Shown here: piece after piece, positions 37,221-47,073 of the stretch
Layout of the letters: each line of letters begins with the position of its first letter
How positions within the stretch are numbered: the first letter of the stretch is position 1
Assembly (NCBI GenBank): GCA_024637315.1
Contig: JAGXFH010000031.1
Span: 21,584-85,583, forward strand
DNA from: Brevirhabdus sp.
Lineage (GTDB): Bacteria > Pseudomonadota > Alphaproteobacteria > Rhodobacterales > Rhodobacteraceae
Direction: 5' to 3'
DNA: 64,000 nt
Position numbers and translations under genes: made by a program
The notes under the pieces: generated by a model
Seen by the model: only the letters and a program-made list of their open reading frames with translations
The model's database searches: none
Told to the model about the DNA's origin: nothing

Positions 37221-37886
37221 ATGAAAGCTTCCGCATTTTCCGACGTCCGCACCTGGGTCTTTGACCTCGACAACACACTCTACCCGCCCTCGGCGCGCCT
37301 CTTTGACCAGATTGAGGTGCGGATGACGGACTGGGTGATGGCGGCTCTTGGCGTCGCCCGGGACGAGGCTGATCGTCTTCGCACGCATTACTGGGCGACC
37401 TACGGCACAACTCTGGCCGGTCTGATGACCGAACACGGCGTGGATCCCGGCCCATATCTCACGCATGTCCACGAGATCGACTTGTCGCCACTGTCGCTTG
37501 ACCCGGATCTCGCAGAACGGATCGGGGCCCTGCCCGGCCGCAAGATCGTCTACACCAACGGTTCGGCCCCCTATGCCGAGCGCGTGCTTGTAGCGCGCGG
37601 ATTGGGCAGAGTGATTGATGCTGTCTACGGCGTCGAACATGCCGGTTTCCGCCCCAAGCCGGAGCGGGCCGCGTTCGAAACCGTCTTCGCCGCAGACGGC
37701 ATCGATGCCGGCATGGCTGCCATGTTCGAGGACGACCCTCGCAACCTCGCCGCGCCGCACGAGATGGGAATGCGAACCGTGCATGTGGCCCCAGCGCCAG
37801 CTCCGGCGGATCACATCCATTATCACACCGATGACCTGACCGGGTTCTTGGCGCAGTTGGGTCAGCCCGCCGAGGTTGCGGAATGA
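37221..37886 (+). CDS. HAD pyrimidine 5'-nucleotidase-like phosphatase
   Basis: A haloacid dehalogenase-like phosphatase of about 221 residues, similar to the YjjG/SDT1-type pyrimidine 5'-nucleotidases. Motif I is VFDLDNTLYPP, motif II YTNGSAPYA, motif III lysine in GFRPKPERAAF and motif IV MFEDDPRNLAAPHEMGM. The start is uncertain: ATGs at 37212 and 37221 are possible, and I prefer 37221 behind GGTGG. The stop overlaps the following monooxygenase start by four bases. Confidence 0.85.
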   Translation: MKASAFSDVRTWVFDLDNTLYPPSARLFDQIEVRMTDWVMAALGVARDEADRLRTHYWATYGTTLAGLMTEHGVDPGPYLTHVHEIDLSPLSLDPDLAERIGALPGRKIVYTNGSAPYAERVLVARGLGRVIDAVYGVEHAGFRPKPERAAFETVFAADGIDAGMAAMFEDDPRNLAAPHEMGMRTVHVAPAPAPADHIHYHTDDLTGFLAQLGQPAEVAE

Positions 37887-39082
37887 CAACCGAAAGCTGC
37901 GATATCCTGATTGCGGGCGGCGGCCTTGCGGGTCTCGTCGCCGCGGTTGGGTTCAGCCATTCTGGGTTCTCGGTCATCCTGGTCGATCCGACCCAGCCGG
38001 TAATCGACGACGCGAATGCAAGGGCCGACCTGCGCTCTACAGCCTATCTGCAACCCGCACAGGCGTTGTTTGCAGAGATCGGCCTTTGGGATCAGCTTGC
38101 GCCCCATGCTATCGAACTCGACGCCTTGCGTATCGTCGATATGGTGGGCGATCCGCCCGAAATCAGGGATGAACGACTGTTCCGCTCTGATGAGTTGGGC
38201 GATCGCCCCTTTGGCTGGAACCTCCTCAACTGGCTGGCCAGAAAAGAGATTCTGGCCGCGCTGAGCCGACAATCCGGACCCGATCTGCGCTTTGGCACCG
38301 GGTTCCGCTCGATGCTGACCCGAACGTCCGGGGCCATCGTCACCTTGACCGACGGCACCATGATAGACACCCGCCTTGTGGTTGCTGCCGATGGTCGAAA
38401 TTCGCCGGTTCGCGAAGCGGCCGGTATTTCCGTTCACACGATCCGCTACGGACAAAAGTCGCTGGCCTTCAGCACGCGGCATCCCGAACCGCATAACAAC
38501 ATCTCCACGGAAATTTATGATCATGGCGGTCCGTTCACAATGGTCCCGCTGGCGGATATCGACGGCCAGCCTGCCTCTGCGGTCGTCTGGATGAACAAGG
38601 GGCCGAAAGCCAACGCCTTGCTGGACGCGGATCCGATCGCGTTCGAAGCTGAGATGACGGCGCGGTCGGGACGCCTGTTCGGCCCCCTCAAGCTGGCCGG
38701 CCGCAGGGGAATATTTCCGATCATCACCCAGCGGGCAGAGCGTCTGACGGCAGAGCGAACCGCGCTGGTCGCCGAGGCGGCACATGTCTTGCCGCCTATT
38801 GGCGCCCAGGGGTTGAACACGTCATTGAATGACATCGCCGCACTGATGCAGGCCGCCCGCGATCACCCCGGCGCACTTGGCGAGCGGGCAATGCTGAACG
38901 CCTACGCGCGCGCACGCGAGACTGACATCGCCCGTCGGGCACGGGCCATCGACCTTTTCAACCGGGTTACACGTTCGGACGACATCGGCTTGCAGGCTAT
39001 ACGCCTGGTCGGTCTGAAGGCGGTGCACGATATCGCGCCGCTCCGGCGCAGGATCATGCAGGCCGGAATGGGGCCGCTCTGA
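37883..39082 (+). CDS. UbiH/UbiF-family FAD monooxygenase
   Basis: A 399-residue flavin hydroxylase of the UbiH/COQ6 family that probably acts on the ubiquinone ring. FAD motifs are ILIAGGGLAGLVAAVGFSHS, VVAADGRNSPVREAAGI and EAAHVLPPIGAQGLNTSLND, in which the usual GD of the GD motif is EA, as in many alphaproteobacterial UbiH-like proteins. It overlaps the HAD gene (ATGA). Which ring position it hydroxylates cannot be told from the sequence. Confidence 0.88.
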   Translation: MTTESCDILIAGGGLAGLVAAVGFSHSGFSVILVDPTQPVIDDANARADLRSTAYLQPAQALFAEIGLWDQLAPHAIELDALRIVDMVGDPPEIRDERLFRSDELGDRPFGWNLLNWLARKEILAALSRQSGPDLRFGTGFRSMLTRTSGAIVTLTDGTMIDTRLVVAADGRNSPVREAAGISVHTIRYGQKSLAFSTRHPEPHNNISTEIYDHGGPFTMVPLADIDGQPASAVVWMNKGPKANALLDADPIAFEAEMTARSGRLFGPLKLAGRRGIFPIITQRAERLTAERTALVAEAAHVLPPIGAQGLNTSLNDIAALMQAARDHPGALGERAMLNAYARARETDIARRARAIDLFNRVTRSDDIGLQAIRLVGLKAVHDIAPLRRRIMQAGMGPL

Positions 39083-39106
39083 CCGCGCATTGCCGGAGGC
39101 TGAACG

Positions 39107-40243
39107 TCACGCGCTGGCGAACACCGAGTCCAGCGCTTGCTCCAGACGCGAAACGCTCGCATCCACATCGTAAAGCTTGTCCAATCCGAAAAGCCCCAGC
39201 CGGAAACTGCGATACTCGGGACCTTCATCACATTGTAGCGGTACGCCTGCAGCGATCTGCAAGCCGAGTGCCGCGAACTTCTTGCCGGTCTGAACTTCCT
39301 GATCCGAGGTATAGCTGACCACCACGCCCGGAGCGCCGAAGCCTTCTGCCGCGACCGATCTGATTCCCCGCTCGGCCAAGAGCGCACGAACCCGTCTGCC
39401 CTGTTCCCATTGGGCATCACGCAATTTCTCGAAACCATAGGCCTTGGTTTCCAGCATCGTATCCCGGAACGCGCGCAAGGCATCGGTAGGCATGGTGGCG
39501 TGATAGGCGTGGCCGCCTGCAGTGTATGCCTCCATGATCGAAAGCCATTTGCCCAGATCAACCGCGAAGCTGGTCGAGGTCGTGGCCTTGGCGACGGCAA
39601 CCGCTGCTTCGCTCAGCATCACGAGACCCGCAGACGGTTGCGCCGACCAGCCCTTTTGCGGCGCGGAAATCAACACGTCGACGCCGGAGGATTTCATGTC
39701 GACCCAAGCGCAGCCCGACGCGATGCAATCCAGCACGAACAGGCCGCCGACTTCGTGCACGGCATCGGCAACCGCGCGCAAATAGTCATCGGGAAGGATG
39801 ATGCCCGAGGACGTTTCCACATGCGGCGCAAAGACGACATCCGGCTTGTCAGCCCGTATACGGGCCACGACATCCTTGACCGGTGCGGGCGCGAAGGGTG
39901 CGTCAACAGCATTCCCGGTGCGCCGGGCCTTCAGCACGATTTCCTCTGCCGGAATTGATCCGGCTTCAAAAATCTGAGTCCACCGATACGAAAACCAGCC
40001 GTTGCGAATGACCAGCGCCTTCTTTCCGGTCGCGAATTGCCGCGCAGCGGCTTCCATCGCATAAGTGCCGCCGCCCGGTACGATCGCTGCCGTGTCCGCA
40101 TTGTAGACTTCGCAGAGCATCCCGTGGATATCTCGCATCACCGCCTGAAACGCAGCGCTCATGTGGTTCAGCGAGCGATCAGTGAACACAACCGAGAATT
40201 CTAGCAGGCCGTCAGGGTCGATGTCGGAACGTAGCGCAGGCAT
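39107..40243 (-). CDS. Class V PLP aminotransferase (alanine-glyoxylate type)
   Basis: A 378-residue fold-type I aminotransferase. Visible motifs are AIVPGGGTYAMEAAARQF, the Asp in FVLDCIASGCAWVDMKSSGVD and the PLP lysine in ISAPQKGWSAQPSAGLVML. It resembles serine/alanine-glyoxylate or phosphonate aminotransferases. The ATG at 40243 has GAGG upstream; 40255 is an alternative. It is convergent with the monooxygenase gene and followed upstream by two Lrp regulators, which may control it. The exact substrate is unknown. Confidence 0.82.
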   Translation of the reverse strand: MPALRSDIDPDGLLEFSVVFTDRSLNHMSAAFQAVMRDIHGMLCEVYNADTAAIVPGGGTYAMEAAARQFATGKKALVIRNGWFSYRWTQIFEAGSIPAEEIVLKARRTGNAVDAPFAPAPVKDVVARIRADKPDVVFAPHVETSSGIILPDDYLRAVADAVHEVGGLFVLDCIASGCAWVDMKSSGVDVLISAPQKGWSAQPSAGLVMLSEAAVAVAKATTSTSFAVDLGKWLSIMEAYTAGGHAYHATMPTDALRAFRDTMLETKAYGFEKLRDAQWEQGRRVRALLAERGIRSVAAEGFGAPGVVVSYTSDQEVQTGKKFAALGLQIAAGVPLQCDEGPEYRSFRLGLFGLDKLYDVDASVSRLEQALDSVFASA

Positions 40244-40324
40244 GAGGAACCTCATCTGGGGGGTAAATATGCCAGATCCTACAGGGCCTGCCCGCGATGG
40301 CAATGGCCGAGGCATGGCAAAACC

Positions 40325-40783
40325 CTACTGCAAGGGCCCGGTCAGCCTCTCTTCGCTAAGCAGGACATTCGCCTCGACATCGCCGACGCCTGGCAGTGTC
40401 ATGATCCGGCGGCGCAGGACACGCTCGAAATCGGCCAGATCCCTGGCGACGACGCGCAGCCGATAGTCATAAAGTCCCAGCACATGCTGAACCGTCTGTA
40501 CTTCGGGTATCGCCGAGACCGCGCGTTCGAAATCGTCCAGACTGACCCGGCCCTTGATCGCGAGTTTGATCCCGAGGAAGACGGTTACACCAAATCCCAG
40601 CTTTTCGAGGTCCAGGACGATGCGTCGGCCCCGCAACACGCCCGCCTCGGTAAGCCGCTTTATCCGTCGCCATGTCGCCGGCTGAGATAATCCGACCCGC
40701 CTGCCGATCTCGCCGGCACTGGTCGTGGCGTCCTCGGCGAGGTCACGCAGGATATGACGGTCGATCTCGTCCAGCTCGGTCAT
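40325..40783 (-). CDS. Lrp/AsnC-family transcriptional regulator
   Basis: A 152-residue Lrp-type protein with an N-terminal HTH (TSAGEIGRRVGLSQPATWRRIKRL) and a RAM ligand-binding domain (VTVFLGIKL, VQHVLGLYDYRLRVVARDL, MTLPGVGDVEANVLLSE). The start at 40783 overlaps the stop of the neighbouring Lrp gene (ATGA), so the two are co-translated. It sits divergent from ilvC. Confidence 0.92.
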   Translation of the reverse strand: MTELDEIDRHILRDLAEDATTSAGEIGRRVGLSQPATWRRIKRLTEAGVLRGRRIVLDLEKLGFGVTVFLGIKLAIKGRVSLDDFERAVSAIPEVQTVQHVLGLYDYRLRVVARDLADFERVLRRRIMTLPGVGDVEANVLLSEERLTGPLQ

Positions 40784-41235
40784 ATCGGAACGGCCTCCGC
40801 GGTCTTGATCGTTGCCACATGCAGCAGCGCTTCGATATCGGCGATGTGCGGCAGGGTAAGAATGCGCGTACGATAGATCTGCTGATAATGCTGCATGTCT
40901 CTTGCGATGACCGACAGACGCACATCGACGCGTCCCAGAAAGGTTTGCAATTCGATCGCGTCGGGAACTTGACGTGCGGCGGCAAGAAACTCGTCGAAGG
41001 CACGCGCGTCGGTCTTGTCGAGCGTGATCCTCAACGAAACTTCGACGGCATAGCCAAGCGCTTGCCATTCTATGATGGTCCGTTGCCCCTTCAGGATACC
41101 TTGCGAAGTCATTCGTTCCAGCCGTCGTGCAGCGGTAACGGCTGTTGTCCGGCTGCGATCAGCCAGCTCCGCCACCGGGATTGCGGGATCGTTCTGCAAG
41201 TGGCGCAAGAGCCGCCGATCGATATCATCAAGCAT
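40780..41235 (-). CDS. Lrp/AsnC-family transcriptional regulator (second of a pair)
   Basis: A 151-residue Lrp-type protein beginning MLDDIDRRLLRHLQND with HTH PVAELADRSRTTAVTAARRL and a RAM domain (VEVSLRITLDK, LQTFLGRVDVRLSVIARDM, LTLPHIADIEALLHV). It is the upstream member of a coupled pair and is divergent from ilvC across a 133-base spacer, so it is a good candidate regulator of ilvC. The two paralogues are clearly distinct in sequence and could form mixed oligomers. Confidence 0.92.
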   Translation of the reverse strand: MLDDIDRRLLRHLQNDPAIPVAELADRSRTTAVTAARRLERMTSQGILKGQRTIIEWQALGYAVEVSLRITLDKTDARAFDEFLAAARQVPDAIELQTFLGRVDVRLSVIARDMQHYQQIYRTRILTLPHIADIEALLHVATIKTAEAVPI

Positions 41236-41356
41236 GAAAGTTAAGGAAATCCCATTATGCGCGCATGGATAGATCACATATGATCGAATAAATGTCTATA
41301 TCACCCTCTTCAATCGCCCCGATTGACCTATGCTCGCCACAAACAACCGCATCTGA

Positions 41357-42390
<1,034 letters not shown>

Positions 42391-42391
<1 letters not shown>

Positions 42392-42741
42392 TGCGCTGGT
42401 AGCTCTGGGGTCTGGCGGGATCGGGGCTGGTCTACTTGGCCGCCAACAATCTCTCCTCGACCTATGTCACCGCAACGATCGCCGCGCGCCCGATGGACCT
42501 GGTGCGCGGCGATGAACGGATTGCGGTCTGGTTACCGAAGGCCGTGACCGAAACCTAACCTGAACGCACAGCACGCATGACCATGGGCACCGGCGTTTTC
42601 TTGGGCCTGCGCATGGCCTACCTGCTGCCAGATGTCAGCACGACCTCGTGCCGCCATTCTTCGTTCGGCATTCATTGTCGGGTCGGATGGCAGGCCAAGG
42701 TTGGGCTAAACCGGACAGGAAGGGACGAGAACGACAATTGA
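42391..42741 (+). pseudogene. Decayed small membrane protein gene fused to the ilvC stop
   Basis: An ATG overlaps the ilvC stop (TGATG). The single frame then reads MRW, TAG (42400), LWGLAGSGLVYLAANNLSST, RPMDLVRGDERIAVWLPKAV, TAA (42556), PERTARMTMGTGVFLGLRMA and on to a TGA at 42739. The text on both sides of each stop stays protein-like and in one frame, with an N-terminal hydrophobic helix and a second one near LGLRMAYLLP. I do not know the family. Two in-frame stops suggest recent inactivation, assuming no sequencing error. Confidence 0.6.
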
Positions 42742-42776
42742 GTCTGCAACGGATCAACGCGTGGGCGAACCCGATT

Positions 42777-44126
42777 TCAGACCGCGCTGACGCTTTCGAC
42801 TGCTTGAACCACGCTGTCCACTGCGCGGTGCAACAACACCTCATCCTCGGTTTCTGCCATGACCCGGATCAGTGGTTCGGTGCCCGATTTGCGGATCAGG
42901 AGCCGTCCGCTGCCCGCAAGCTGGCGTTCGGCCTCTGCGATCACCGACGCGACCGAGGGGTCCCCCAGAGGATCTTGTCCCACGCCATAGCGGACATTCT
43001 TCAAAAGCTGCGGTACCGTCTCGAAGTTGCGCGACAGCACTGAAGCGGGTAGCCCGGTTTCAACCATCGCCGCAAGGAACTGCAGCCCAGCCAGCAAGCC
43101 GTCACCGGTGGTCGAAAAATCCGTCATCACGATATGGCCCGACTGCTCGCCGCCCAGGTTGAACCCGCCTTCGCGCATCCGCTCCACCACGTACCGGTCG
43201 CCGACGGCCGTCCTCTCCAACCGCAACCCCAAGGTGGCAAGATGCCGCTCCAACCCCAGGTTCGACATGATGGTGGCGACCAGCGCGCCGCCCTGCAACC
43301 GGCCCTGATCCGCCCAACGCCCCGCCATCAGCGCCATGATCTGATCGCCGTCAGAGACCGCCCCGGTCTCGTCGATAATCAGCACCCGGTCGGCATCGCC
43401 ATCAAGGCATATACCGACATGCGCGCCGTGCGCCACAACGGTTTCCGCCGCCAGCCGTGTATTGGTCGATCCGCAATTGTCGTTGATGTTGAAGCCGTTC
43501 GGCGAAACGCCGACCGGAATGACCTCTGCCCCAAGCTCCCACAAGACCTCGGGAGCGGTGCGGTAGGCGGCGCCGTTCGCACAGTCAATCACCACCTTCA
43601 GCCCATTCAGCCTCTGGCCATGAGGGAAGGTCGACTTGACCCGCTCGATATAGCGGAACCGGCCATCGTCGATCCGGGTCGCGCGACCGATATTCTCTGC
43701 CGTGGTCGGCTCGACGCCCTCGTGCACCAATCTCTCGATCTCGGCCTCAGCCTCGTCGGAAAGCTTGAACCCGTCAGGCCCAAAGAACTTTATACCGTTG
43801 TCATGATGCGGATTGTGGCTGGCCGAAATCATCACGCCGACATCCGCTCGCATGGATGTCGTCAACATGCCGACTGCAGGTGTCGGAACCGGGCCAAGCA
43901 GAAACACGTGCATGCCGGTAGAGGTGAAACCGGCGGTCAGGGCGTTCTCGAACATGTAACCCGAAAGCCGCGTGTCCTTGCCGATCACCACGCGGTGGAC
44001 CCGGTCACCGTCCAGCCGGAAATAGCGCCCGGCCGCAGCGCCAAGCCGCAATGCCAGTTCCGCCGTCATCGGATGTGAATTGGCCTTGCCGCGAACGCCG
44101 TCCGTGCCAAAGAGTTTCCCTGCCAT
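42777..44126 (-). CDS. glmM: Phosphoglucosamine mutase
   Basis: GlmM converts glucosamine-6-phosphate to glucosamine-1-phosphate for UDP-GlcNAc, peptidoglycan and LPS. The 449-residue protein starts [16 protein letters not shown] and has the phosphoserine loop [18 protein letters not shown], metal loop [14 protein letters not shown], sugar-binding GGEQSGHIV and phosphate-binding [14 protein letters not shown]. The start at 44126 gives the family N-terminus. It lies five bases after folP in the same operon. Confidence 0.97.
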   Translation of the reverse strand: MAGKLFGTDGVRGKANSHPMTAELALRLGAAAGRYFRLDGDRVHRVVIGKDTRLSGYMFENALTAGFTSTGMHVFLLGPVPTPAVGMLTTSMRADVGVMISASHNPHHDNGIKFFGPDGFKLSDEAEAEIERLVHEGVEPTTAENIGRATRIDDGRFRYIERVKSTFPHGQRLNGLKVVIDCANGAAYRTAPEVLWELGAEVIPVGVSPNGFNINDNCGSTNTRLAAETVVAHGAHVGICLDGDADRVLIIDETGAVSDGDQIMALMAGRWADQGRLQGGALVATIMSNLGLERHLATLGLRLERTAVGDRYVVERMREGGFNLGGEQSGHIVMTDFSTTGDGLLAGLQFLAAMVETGLPASVLSRNFETVPQLLKNVRYGVGQDPLGDPSVASVIAEAERQLAGSGRLLIRKSGTEPLIRVMAETEDEVLLHRAVDSVVQAVESVSAV

Positions 44127-44131
44127 GCTCG

Positions 44132-45139
44132 TCACCTCATGCCCATCGCGGCCCGCCAAAGCGTGAGCGCCTGTTGTGTCTCTCGGATATCATGGACCCG
44201 GTGAATCTGCACCCCCTGCGCAACCGCCGCCAGGGTGACTCCGATGGATCCCGGTCCTCGGTCGGCAACTTCTGGCGCATCGCCCAGCTGGCCAATGAAC
44301 CGCTTGCGCGATGCACCCAGCAGGATCACGCAGCCAAGAGAATGAAATAGGCTCAGATTGCGAAGCAGCGCCAGATTATGTTCCACCGTCTTGCCAAAGC
44401 CGATGCCGGGGTCGATGATGATCGACTCGCGCCTTATCCCTTTGGCTTCCGCCGCAGAAATCTGCATTTCGAGATAGTCATACACATCCAGCAAGACGTT
44501 CTGGTAATGCGGCGCTTTCTGCATTGTCTTGGGGTCGCCCTGCGCGTGCATCAGACAGACCGGGACACCGGCAGCGGCGGCCAGCGCTGCCAATCGGTCA
44601 TCATAGCTCAGCGCAGAAACATCGTTGATCATCGTCGCGCCGGCCCTGAGCGCGACTTCGGCGACCGACGCCTTGCGCGTGTCAATCGAGATCGGCAGGG
44701 CAGTTTCTGACCGGATCGATGCGATCACCGGCGCGACACGCGCAATCTCTTGCTCGGCCGGCACGACTTCGGCGCCGGGGCGAGTCGATTCGCCGCCGAT
44801 ATCGATGATGTCGGCACCCGATGTTTCCATGTGACCGGCCTGACGCACCGCCGCGTCGCGGTCGAAGAACCTGCCCCCGTCCGAAAAGCTGTCTGGCGTG
44901 ACATTCAGGATGCCCATCAGCCGTGGGTGCGACATCTCCATCCCCGCAACGGCCGAACGCGGTGCGGTGATGCGGCTCAGGACGGTTGACGGGACAGCTT
45001 GCGCGGGGATGATCGTCGCAAGAGCATTCCGCTCGATGCGCTCGACATGCGTGAACCATGTCCAGCCGCCGGCGATGCTCCGGGCATCCTTGGGGCGGCT
45101 TTGATCGGTCTGGGACAGCGGGCGATAGCAGATAGTCAT
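44132..45139 (-). CDS. folP: Dihydropteroate synthase
   Basis: FolP condenses 6-hydroxymethyl-dihydropterin pyrophosphate with p-aminobenzoate in folate synthesis. The 335-residue protein has an N-terminal extension of about 70 residues, which I recall in other Rhodobacteraceae members, then the TIM barrel with [52 protein letters not shown] and [11 protein letters not shown]. The operon order is folB-folP-glmM; the usual folK is missing from this block. Confidence 0.95.
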   Translation of the reverse strand: MTICYRPLSQTDQSRPKDARSIAGGWTWFTHVERIERNALATIIPAQAVPSTVLSRITAPRSAVAGMEMSHPRLMGILNVTPDSFSDGGRFFDRDAAVRQAGHMETSGADIIDIGGESTRPGAEVVPAEQEIARVAPVIASIRSETALPISIDTRKASVAEVALRAGATMINDVSALSYDDRLAALAAAAGVPVCLMHAQGDPKTMQKAPHYQNVLLDVYDYLEMQISAAEAKGIRRESIIIDPGIGFGKTVEHNLALLRNLSLFHSLGCVILLGASRKRFIGQLGDAPEVADRGPGSIGVTLAAVAQGVQIHRVHDIRETQQALTLWRAAMGMR

Positions 45140-45177
45140 GGATTGCCTATCGGTGATCGCAGCAGTCTTGGCAAGCG

Positions 45178-46107
45178 TCAGAAGATCGACCGGTCGTCCA
45201 ACTGCACGGACCGAATATCGAGGCCCTGGAACTCCGGCACCGTGATATCAACGCAAATCAATGATCTGGCGCGCATTTCCTGCGCGAACCACCCGATCAA
45301 TGCGGTAATGTCCCGTGGCTCGGCCGACGTGTGGTCGCCCGCATCCAGCACCATCTTCGAAGGCGCCCAGACCGAAATCTGGCCGTTGCGGGCAGCCCAG
45401 TCCAGTTCGGTCCGGTTGCCAATCACGATGCAGCGGCGGTCACGTCCTGCCAGAACCCAAGCATTTTGCTCGATCGCCAGCAGGTCGATTCGGCGTTGCG
45501 CCGCCGGCGCACCGGACCGTGGCGCAGGACAGTCGGCCAGACCGACACAGAAGATCACCGGAAAACCCCGCGACTGCAATTCGTCCAGCCAGACGGACAG
45601 GTTTTGCGACTGGATTGCCGCGTTCGACAAGTAGACGACCAGTGGATGAGGAGGATCAATCTCGGACCGATTCGCGCTGATCGGCACCTGCCCCTTCGCA
45701 CGAACAATCTCGACCCCCAATGCTCCCGGACCCCGATCGAGCTTCTCGATGCGAACGAAAACTCGCTCGGCCTGCGGTTCCGAAAGGATGTTGAGCGCAA
45801 TACGCTCGGCCAAGGTTTCCAACAGATTCAGCCGCTCGACCGACAATTCATGTCGAATCGCCTGAGTAATGGTGTCGTAAGACAAGATCCTGTCGACATC
45901 GTCGTCCAACGGTTCTGCCGTGGGCCGCACCTCGACGACGATGTTGAAACCGACCCTTTGGGTTTTTCCCCGCTCGGACTGGAATGCGCCGATCTCGACC
46001 TCTACAATATGATCGCGCAGTGAAATGCGATCCAACGGGTCTACGCCCGCAGTTGCCGCGGCACGGGCTTCAGGATGAGCAAACGCGTTTCGGATATCAG
46101 AACTCAT
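45178..46107 (-). CDS. folB: Dihydroneopterin aldolase with long C-terminal extension
   Basis: The N-terminal 120-130 residues are a FolB domain: DRISLRDHIVEVEIGAFQSE, QRVGFNIVVEV, ILSYDTITQAIRHEL, LLETLAERIALNIL and VRIEKLDRGPGALGVEI, acting on 7,8-dihydroneopterin. The protein is 309 residues long, whereas ordinary FolB is about 120. The remaining ~185 residues have alternating beta-alpha character (LVVYLSNAAI, VIFCVGLADCPAP, RCIVIGNRTELDWAA, SLICVDITVPEF) and no domain I can name; it is not a FolK. It leads the folP-glmM genes. Confidence 0.85.
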   Translation of the reverse strand: MSSDIRNAFAHPEARAAATAGVDPLDRISLRDHIVEVEIGAFQSERGKTQRVGFNIVVEVRPTAEPLDDDVDRILSYDTITQAIRHELSVERLNLLETLAERIALNILSEPQAERVFVRIEKLDRGPGALGVEIVRAKGQVPISANRSEIDPPHPLVVYLSNAAIQSQNLSVWLDELQSRGFPVIFCVGLADCPAPRSGAPAAQRRIDLLAIEQNAWVLAGRDRRCIVIGNRTELDWAARNGQISVWAPSKMVLDAGDHTSAEPRDITALIGWFAQEMRARSLICVDITVPEFQGLDIRSVQLDDRSIF

Positions 46108-46182
46108 ATCCGCGTTCTAGCGCAAGAAAAGCGCGAGGACTATCGCTACCCGCGGCACAAGATCGACCACGGGCGACCTGCC

Positions 46183-46875
46183 TCAACCATTTGCCGCTGT
46201 CCGCGTCGGCATCCGGTAGAAGTGATGGACGCCAATTGTTGTCGTGCGGGCAAACTTGCGTGACCAGCGGGGGCTGACGGCCTTGGTATGGTAATGCGTC
46301 GCGCCCTCGGTGAGGGTGCGCGGCGCACCGTCCAGCATCAGACGCGCAACCTTGCCAACACGTATCCAGGCCCTCTTTTCGTGGATGACCTCTTTGAAGC
46401 CATCGCAGCGATAGGTGAACTGGCATTGATAGAGTCTGCCGGTTCCCTGCTGGACGACACCGCAGACCGAATTCGGAAATCGCGCGCTGCCGACCCTGTT
46501 CAAGATGACCTCGGCGACTGCAAACTGTCCCTTTACGCTCTCGCCGCGGGCCTCGAAGTAAAGCGCCTCGGTCAGACAACGCCACTCCTCGCCACCAGCG
46601 GCCGCTGGTTGGCTGGCCAGATACTCTTTGCTGTAGCTGACAGCAGGTGTCCTGAGCGAGGCCTGCGACGTTTTCGGCGTCGTTTGCAGCCGCTGCAGCC
46701 TTGTCGGTGCGACGGCATTCAACGCCACACGCTCCTGACCAAGAAGTTCGGTCAACTCATTGCCCAGCGCAACAGTCGGATCATTGGCCGTGCTGATTGC
46801 GACGTCAGCATAGGCCGTTCCGGCAAGCGCTAGAACTGCCGAAAGGCAGACCGCTTTTGTCAGCCAAAGCTGCAT
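46183..46875 (-). CDS. SleB-family cell wall hydrolase
   Basis: A secreted 230-residue protein with signal peptide [20 protein letters not shown] and a Hydrolase_2/SleB catalytic domain: [18 protein letters not shown] with the catalytic Glu, [25 protein letters not shown] and [12 protein letters not shown]. It probably cleaves peptidoglycan in the periplasm (lytic transglycosylase-type fold). The start at 46875 gives a proper signal peptide; a longer frame from 46932 does not. Cys pairs suggest a disulphide. Confidence 0.88.
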   Translation of the reverse strand: MQLWLTKAVCLSAVLALAGTAYADVAISTANDPTVALGNELTELLGQERVALNAVAPTRLQRLQTTPKTSQASLRTPAVSYSKEYLASQPAAAGGEEWRCLTEALYFEARGESVKGQFAVAEVILNRVGSARFPNSVCGVVQQGTGRLYQCQFTYRCDGFKEVIHEKRAWIRVGKVARLMLDGAPRTLTEGATHYHTKAVSPRWSRKFARTTTIGVHHFYRMPTRTAANG

Positions 46876-47073
46876 ATCGCCCCCACAAGTCAAGTACCGA
46901 CCGGGCATGCCCGGCAGCAAACCCGGAGGCAATTACGTCAAGAATATGGCGGCGTCCACCCCTTGGAATGATTCGACGGCGCATATCCGCTATGCATTTG
47001 CCGAATTCAAGGACAATCATAAGTTTAGCGCGGATTTTATTTCTTTTTAAATCAATATATTAAGTGTTTCCAA

